A stretch of 55,283 nucleotides of DNA from Haloplasmatales bacterium 4B (lineage in GTDB: Bacteria > Bacillota_I > Bacilli_A > Haloplasmatales > Haloplasmataceae). The position numbers and the translations under genes are program-made. The stretch lies in assembly GCA_003586005.1 (NCBI GenBank), contig NSKI01000014.1, positions 1 through 55,283 on the forward strand, given 5' to 3'. The notes beneath the pieces were generated by a model. That model saw nothing but the letters and a program-made list of their open reading frames with translations. It was not told the DNA's origin and searched no databases. This document shows, piece after piece, positions 52,266 to 55,283 of this stretch (position 1 is the stretch's first letter; each line of letters starts with the position of its first letter).

Positions 52266-52564
52266 TGAATGATTGGATAAAAACATTAGGTTTAGTCAAC
52301 AAAGCTGGGAAATTGATTACTGGTGAAGATAATATTATTAATAATATTCGTAATCAAAAAGTATACTTAGTTTTAGTAGCAAATGACGCTTCCTTAAATT
52401 CGAAAAAGAAATATTTTGATAAATGTAAATTTTATAATGTTTCTGTAGTGGAAGCTGGTACAATTGCTCAATTATCTCATGCGATAGGAAAAGAAAACCG
52501 AGTCGCAATTGGAATATGTGATAGAGGTTTTGCTAAAGGGTTACTCGCAAAAATAACGAAATAG
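52265..52564 (+). CDS. ylxQ: L7Ae-family RNA-binding protein YlxQ
   Basis: The 99-residue protein has the L7Ae/L30e fold: [40 protein letters not shown], and the C-terminal [16 protein letters not shown]. Family members bind kink-turn RNA; YlxQ associates with the ribosomal operon in Firmicutes. Its ATG overlaps the ylxR stop (TAATG), so translation is coupled. Confidence 0.93.
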   Translation: MNDWIKTLGLVNKAGKLITGEDNIINNIRNQKVYLVLVANDASLNSKKKYFDKCKFYNVSVVEAGTIAQLSHAIGKENRVAIGICDRGFAKGLLAKITK

Positions 52565-52575
52565 AGGTGAATTTT

Positions 52576-54642
52576 ATGCGTGTACATGAATTTTCTAAAA
52601 AATATAATATACACTCAAAAGATATTATCGAGGTTCTTACTAATAAAGGTTTTGAAATAAAAAATCATATGTCAACTATAAATGAAAAAGCAATAAAAAT
52701 ATTAGAAGAACATTTTGACAAAGATATAAAAAAACATTTGATGGACACTGATAATGAATACTGGGAATCGGAATTTCAAAAAGACAAAGTTAAAACACAA
52801 AAAAAGAAAAAGGGATCTAATCAAAATAAGAATAAAGGAAATAAAGATCAAAGGATTTCTAATATTCCCGTTATTGATGAAAAAGAAAATACTTCGGTAA
52901 TTTATTATAATAATGATATTACTGTTGGTAAATTAGCTGAACAACTTAAAAAACCAGTATCTGATGTTATTAAGAGTCTTATGATGTTGGGAGTTATGGC
53001 TACTGTCAATCAAAGTTTAGACCGGGATACTGTTGAATTACTAGCAAATGAAGTTGGTTACGAACTAAAAGATGAAATTATAACTGATGCAACTGAATTC
53101 GAAAAAATTGTTTTTGATGATGATGATCAAGATTTAGAGAGTCGACCTCCAGTTGTAACTATCATGGGACATGTTGACCATGGAAAGACAACTTTATTAG
53201 ATGCAATACGTCATAGTCGTGTTGTGAACACTGAAGCAGGTGGTATCACTCAACATATAGGTGCTTATCAAATTGAACAAAACAAAAAAATAATTACTTT
53301 TATTGACACTCCAGGACATGCCGCATTTACAGCGATGCGTGCACGTGGGGCATCAGTTACTGATATTACAATTTTAGTTGTCGCTGCTGATGATGGTGTT
53401 ATGCCACAAACACGTGAAGCTATAGAACATGCTCGTGCAGCAAAATGCCCAATAATTGTTGCGGTAAATAAAGTAGATAAACCAAATGCTAATGAAGAAA
53501 AAGTTATGCAGCAATTAACTGAATTCAATTTATTACCTGAGGAATGGGGAGGGGATACAATTTATTGTAAAATCTCTGCTCTAAAAAATGAAGGTATTGA
53601 AGAATTATTAGAGATGATAAATTTAGTTGCTGAAATGGCAAATTTAACTTCAAATCCGAAACGCTTGGCCTCAGGAACAGTTATTGAAGCTAAACTTGAT
53701 AAAGGAAGAGGTCCTGTTTCTACATTATTAGTTCAAAATGGAACCCTTCGTGTAGGTGATGCGATAGTAGTTGGAAATACCTTTGGAAAGATTCATGCTA
53801 TGAATGATGATTTAAATCGACCTATTGAAAAAGCTGGTCCTTCAAAACCTGTTGAAATTATTGGCTTAAATGAAGTTCCTAAAGCTGGAGATAATTTCAT
53901 GGTATTTAATGATGAAAAAGAAGCAAGAAAAATTTCTGAAGCTAGAGAACAAAAATCTAAAGATGCTGAATTTAAACCAATGAAACCAGTATCACTAGAT
54001 GATATTTTCGCTCAAATTCAAGAGGGAGAATTAAAAGAATTAAACCTAATTCTTAAAGCTGATGTTCAAGGAAGTTTAGAAGCCCTAGCAGGTTCTTTAT
54101 TGAAATTGAATGTTGAAGGTGTAAAAATCAATATCATAAGATCTGGTGTTGGTGCTATTACAGAAACTGATGTCACTTTAGCTTCTGCATCTCAAGCAAT
54201 AATAATTGGATTTAATGTGCGCCCTACTGGTAAAACAAGAGAGTTATCAAGAGAAGAAAATGTAGAAATTCGTTTATATAATATTATTTACAATGTAATA
54301 GAAGAAATCGAAAAAGCTATGAAAGGTTTATTAGATCCAGTATTTGCTGAGAAAATAATCGGTAATGCTGAAGTAAGGGAAACATTTAAAGTTTCTAAAA
54401 TTGGTACTATAGCTGGATGCATGGTAACTAATGGTCAAATTAAACGTAACTGTGGGGTTCGATTAATTAGAGATGGTGTTGTTAAATACGAAGGGAAATT
54501 ATCAACTTTAAAACGTTTTAAAGATGATGCTAAAGAAGTAAACCAAGGATATGAATGTGGATTAACAATTGAAAATTATAATGACTTAAAAAAAGGTGAT
54601 GTAATTGAATGTTATGTTATGGAAGAAACTGAAAGAAAATAA
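52576..54642 (+). CDS. infB: Translation initiation factor IF-2
   Basis: The 688-residue GTPase delivers initiator tRNA. A short N-terminal region ([20 protein letters not shown]) is followed by a Lys/Asn-rich linker. The IF2-N module comes next ([20 protein letters not shown]). The G domain has GHVDHGKTT (G1), [10 protein letters not shown] (G2), DTPGHAAF (G3), NKVDKP (G4) and SALKNEG (G5). The C1/C2 domains include [11 protein letters not shown] and IAGCMVTNG. It is at the short end for IF-2 because of the small N-terminal part. ATG 52576 behind AGAGGTGA. Confidence 0.96.
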   Translation: MRVHEFSKKYNIHSKDIIEVLTNKGFEIKNHMSTINEKAIKILEEHFDKDIKKHLMDTDNEYWESEFQKDKVKTQKKKKGSNQNKNKGNKDQRISNIPVIDEKENTSVIYYNNDITVGKLAEQLKKPVSDVIKSLMMLGVMATVNQSLDRDTVELLANEVGYELKDEIITDATEFEKIVFDDDDQDLESRPPVVTIMGHVDHGKTTLLDAIRHSRVVNTEAGGITQHIGAYQIEQNKKIITFIDTPGHAAFTAMRARGASVTDITILVVAADDGVMPQTREAIEHARAAKCPIIVAVNKVDKPNANEEKVMQQLTEFNLLPEEWGGDTIYCKISALKNEGIEELLEMINLVAEMANLTSNPKRLASGTVIEAKLDKGRGPVSTLLVQNGTLRVGDAIVVGNTFGKIHAMNDDLNRPIEKAGPSKPVEIIGLNEVPKAGDNFMVFNDEKEARKISEAREQKSKDAEFKPMKPVSLDDIFAQIQEGELKELNLILKADVQGSLEALAGSLLKLNVEGVKINIIRSGVGAITETDVTLASASQAIIIGFNVRPTGKTRELSREENVEIRLYNIIYNVIEEIEKAMKGLLDPVFAEKIIGNAEVRETFKVSKIGTIAGCMVTNGQIKRNCGVRLIRDGVVKYEGKLSTLKRFKDDAKEVNQGYECGLTIENYNDLKKGDVIECYVMEETERK

Positions 54643-54658
54643 TCACTGAGGTGACATA

Positions 54659-55012
54659 ATGGCTAATGTTAAAATTCAAAAACTTGAAAAGCAAATTGAA
54701 ATAGAGTTATCAAAAATTCTATTAACTGATGTAAAAGATGATATAGGTTTTGTTACAATTACAGGTGTTAATTTAACAAATGATTTATCATTTGCGAAGA
54801 TTTATTATTCTGTTTTAGGCAATGAAGATAAAAAAAATGCTGTTGCTAAAAAACTTAATAAAGTAAAGGGTTTTCTTAGAACTTCTTTGGGTTCTAGGGT
54901 TCAAATGCGAAAAGTGCCTGAATTAATTTTTGCTTATGATGAGTCAATCGAATATGGTAATAAAATCGAAAAAATTATCACTGAAATCAAAGAAAAAGAT
55001 AATGAAAAGTAA
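54659..55012 (+). CDS. rbfA: Ribosome-binding factor A
   Basis: The 117-residue KH-like protein binds the 30S during late maturation and cold growth. Recognisable are KLEKQIEIELSKILLTDVKD, GFVTITGVNLTNDLSFAKIYYSVL, the LNKVKGFLRTSLGSRVQMRKVPEL helix-strand region (given here in parts of the chain about residues 64-87), and FAYDESIEYG. GAGGTGAC precedes the ATG. It is the last gene of the rimP operon, followed by a strong terminator. Confidence 0.95.
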   Translation: MANVKIQKLEKQIEIELSKILLTDVKDDIGFVTITGVNLTNDLSFAKIYYSVLGNEDKKNAVAKKLNKVKGFLRTSLGSRVQMRKVPELIFAYDESIEYGNKIEKIITEIKEKDNEK

Positions 55013-55020
55013 ATAGTCAA

Positions 55021-55060
55021 AAAAACATATATGAATTTAAAATTTCATATATGTTTTTTT
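55021..55060 (+). terminator. Terminator of the rimP-rbfA operon
   Basis: AAAAACATATATGAA (55021-55035) pairs with TTCATATATGTTTTT (55044-55058), followed by more T residues. Confidence 0.9.
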
Positions 55061-55212
55061 TATTGTTTATTTATTTTAAATTTTCACTAATATAATAATA
55101 ATTTCTGACAAATTTTGACAAAATAAACTATTTTTTTTTGATATTATTATATAATGTTATATCTAATTTATCTGATATAACATAGTAAAATATAAAAAGG
55201 GGGATGTTTTTT

Positions 55213-55283
55213 GTGAAATTTTTAAAGAGAAAGATAGTTTATTTTACTCCAAAACAAAGAAAAAAGATTTTTAAACAATTCAC
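55213..55283 (+). CDS. Start of an unidentified gene, cut by the window edge
   Basis: GTG 55213 follows a GGGGG SD by nine bases and opens a frame to the window end (MKFLKRKIVYFTPKQRKKIF, then KQF). ATG 55204 in the same frame touches the SD and is less likely. A TTGACA lies at 55115-55120, but the clear TATAAT (55150-55155) is too far from it. Too short to identify. Confidence 0.5.
   Translation, partial: MKFLKRKIVYFTPKQRKKIFKQF

Noticed and set aside
24013-54642. Possible UGA-as-Trp code of Mollicutes, given the AT richness
   Set aside because: TGG is used for Trp throughout, and rimM ends in TGA exactly at the expected length, so the standard code applies.

Overview
The window is strongly AT-rich bacterial chromosome. 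It uses the standard bacterial code: TGG encodes Trp throughout and TGA ends rimM. Shine-Dalgarno (SD) sites are strong, terminators are classic hairpins, and gene order and leader RNAs are of Firmicutes/Bacilli type. Several genes belong to endospore formers: sspI, a CotD-like coat protein, ylbD, and four tandem YjcZ-like micro-genes that are mostly under 60 codons. The best guess is a low-GC, spore-forming, deep-branching member of the Bacilli, in the general area of Turicibacter/Haloplasma. That placement is an inference from gene content and AT richness; no phylogeny was run.

Layout. (1) 1-2670: a sparse, partly decayed stretch with a small membrane protein, an orphan ornithine/aspartate carbamoyltransferase-family enzyme and frameshifted remnants. 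(2) 2678-14627: an alpha-glucan island with a GH13 alpha-glucosidase, a Thermotoga-type maltosyltransferase, glycogen/maltodextrin phosphorylase behind a perfect cre site, a secreted membrane-anchored type I pullulanase, a 5'-truncated neopullulanase on the minus strand, and a LacI/MalR-type regulator. Together these would debranch alpha-glucans outside the cell, then transfer, phosphorolyse and hydrolyse maltodextrins inside it. No transporter gene is present here. (3) 15079-19716: RNase J, a HAD phosphatase, a TPR protein and peptide deformylase. (4) 19823-22133: four YjcZ-like genes and ylbD-E-F-G. (5) 22251-31965: a translation/processing core with rpsP, khpA, rimM, trmD, rplS (with leader RNA), lepB, rbgA, rnhB, dprA and topA. 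It is interrupted by a minus-strand AI-2E-family exporter and a minus-strand DUF1700 gene. (6) 32130-43467: a nuclease-helicase fusion, a giant tandem DUF445 membrane protein, an M42 aminopeptidase, a GDPD-family phosphodiesterase, sspI, a YgjP-like metal hydrolase and a cotD-like gene. (7) 43471-47222: a Phe T-box leader and pheST. (8) 47439-48874: an XRE-TPR regulator followed by a tiny secreted-peptide gene, together resembling an RRNPP quorum-sensing cassette. (9) 48948-55012: small genes, an rRNA methyltransferase, and the rimP-nusA-ylxR-ylxQ-infB-rbfA operon behind a hairpin-containing leader. A new gene begins at the right edge.

The most novel-looking item is the regulator/peptide pair at 47439-48874. 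The regulator frame has two in-frame stops, yet it continues open for about 97 more codons and ends in a 4-base overlap with the peptide start codon. Other items worth a second look are the SD-hairpin-AUG arrangement of the lacI-family gene, the apparent AUU start of rnhB, the neopullulanase lacking its first barrel strand, and the double-length DUF445 protein. No tRNA, rRNA, CRISPR array, insertion sequence or phage gene was recognised.
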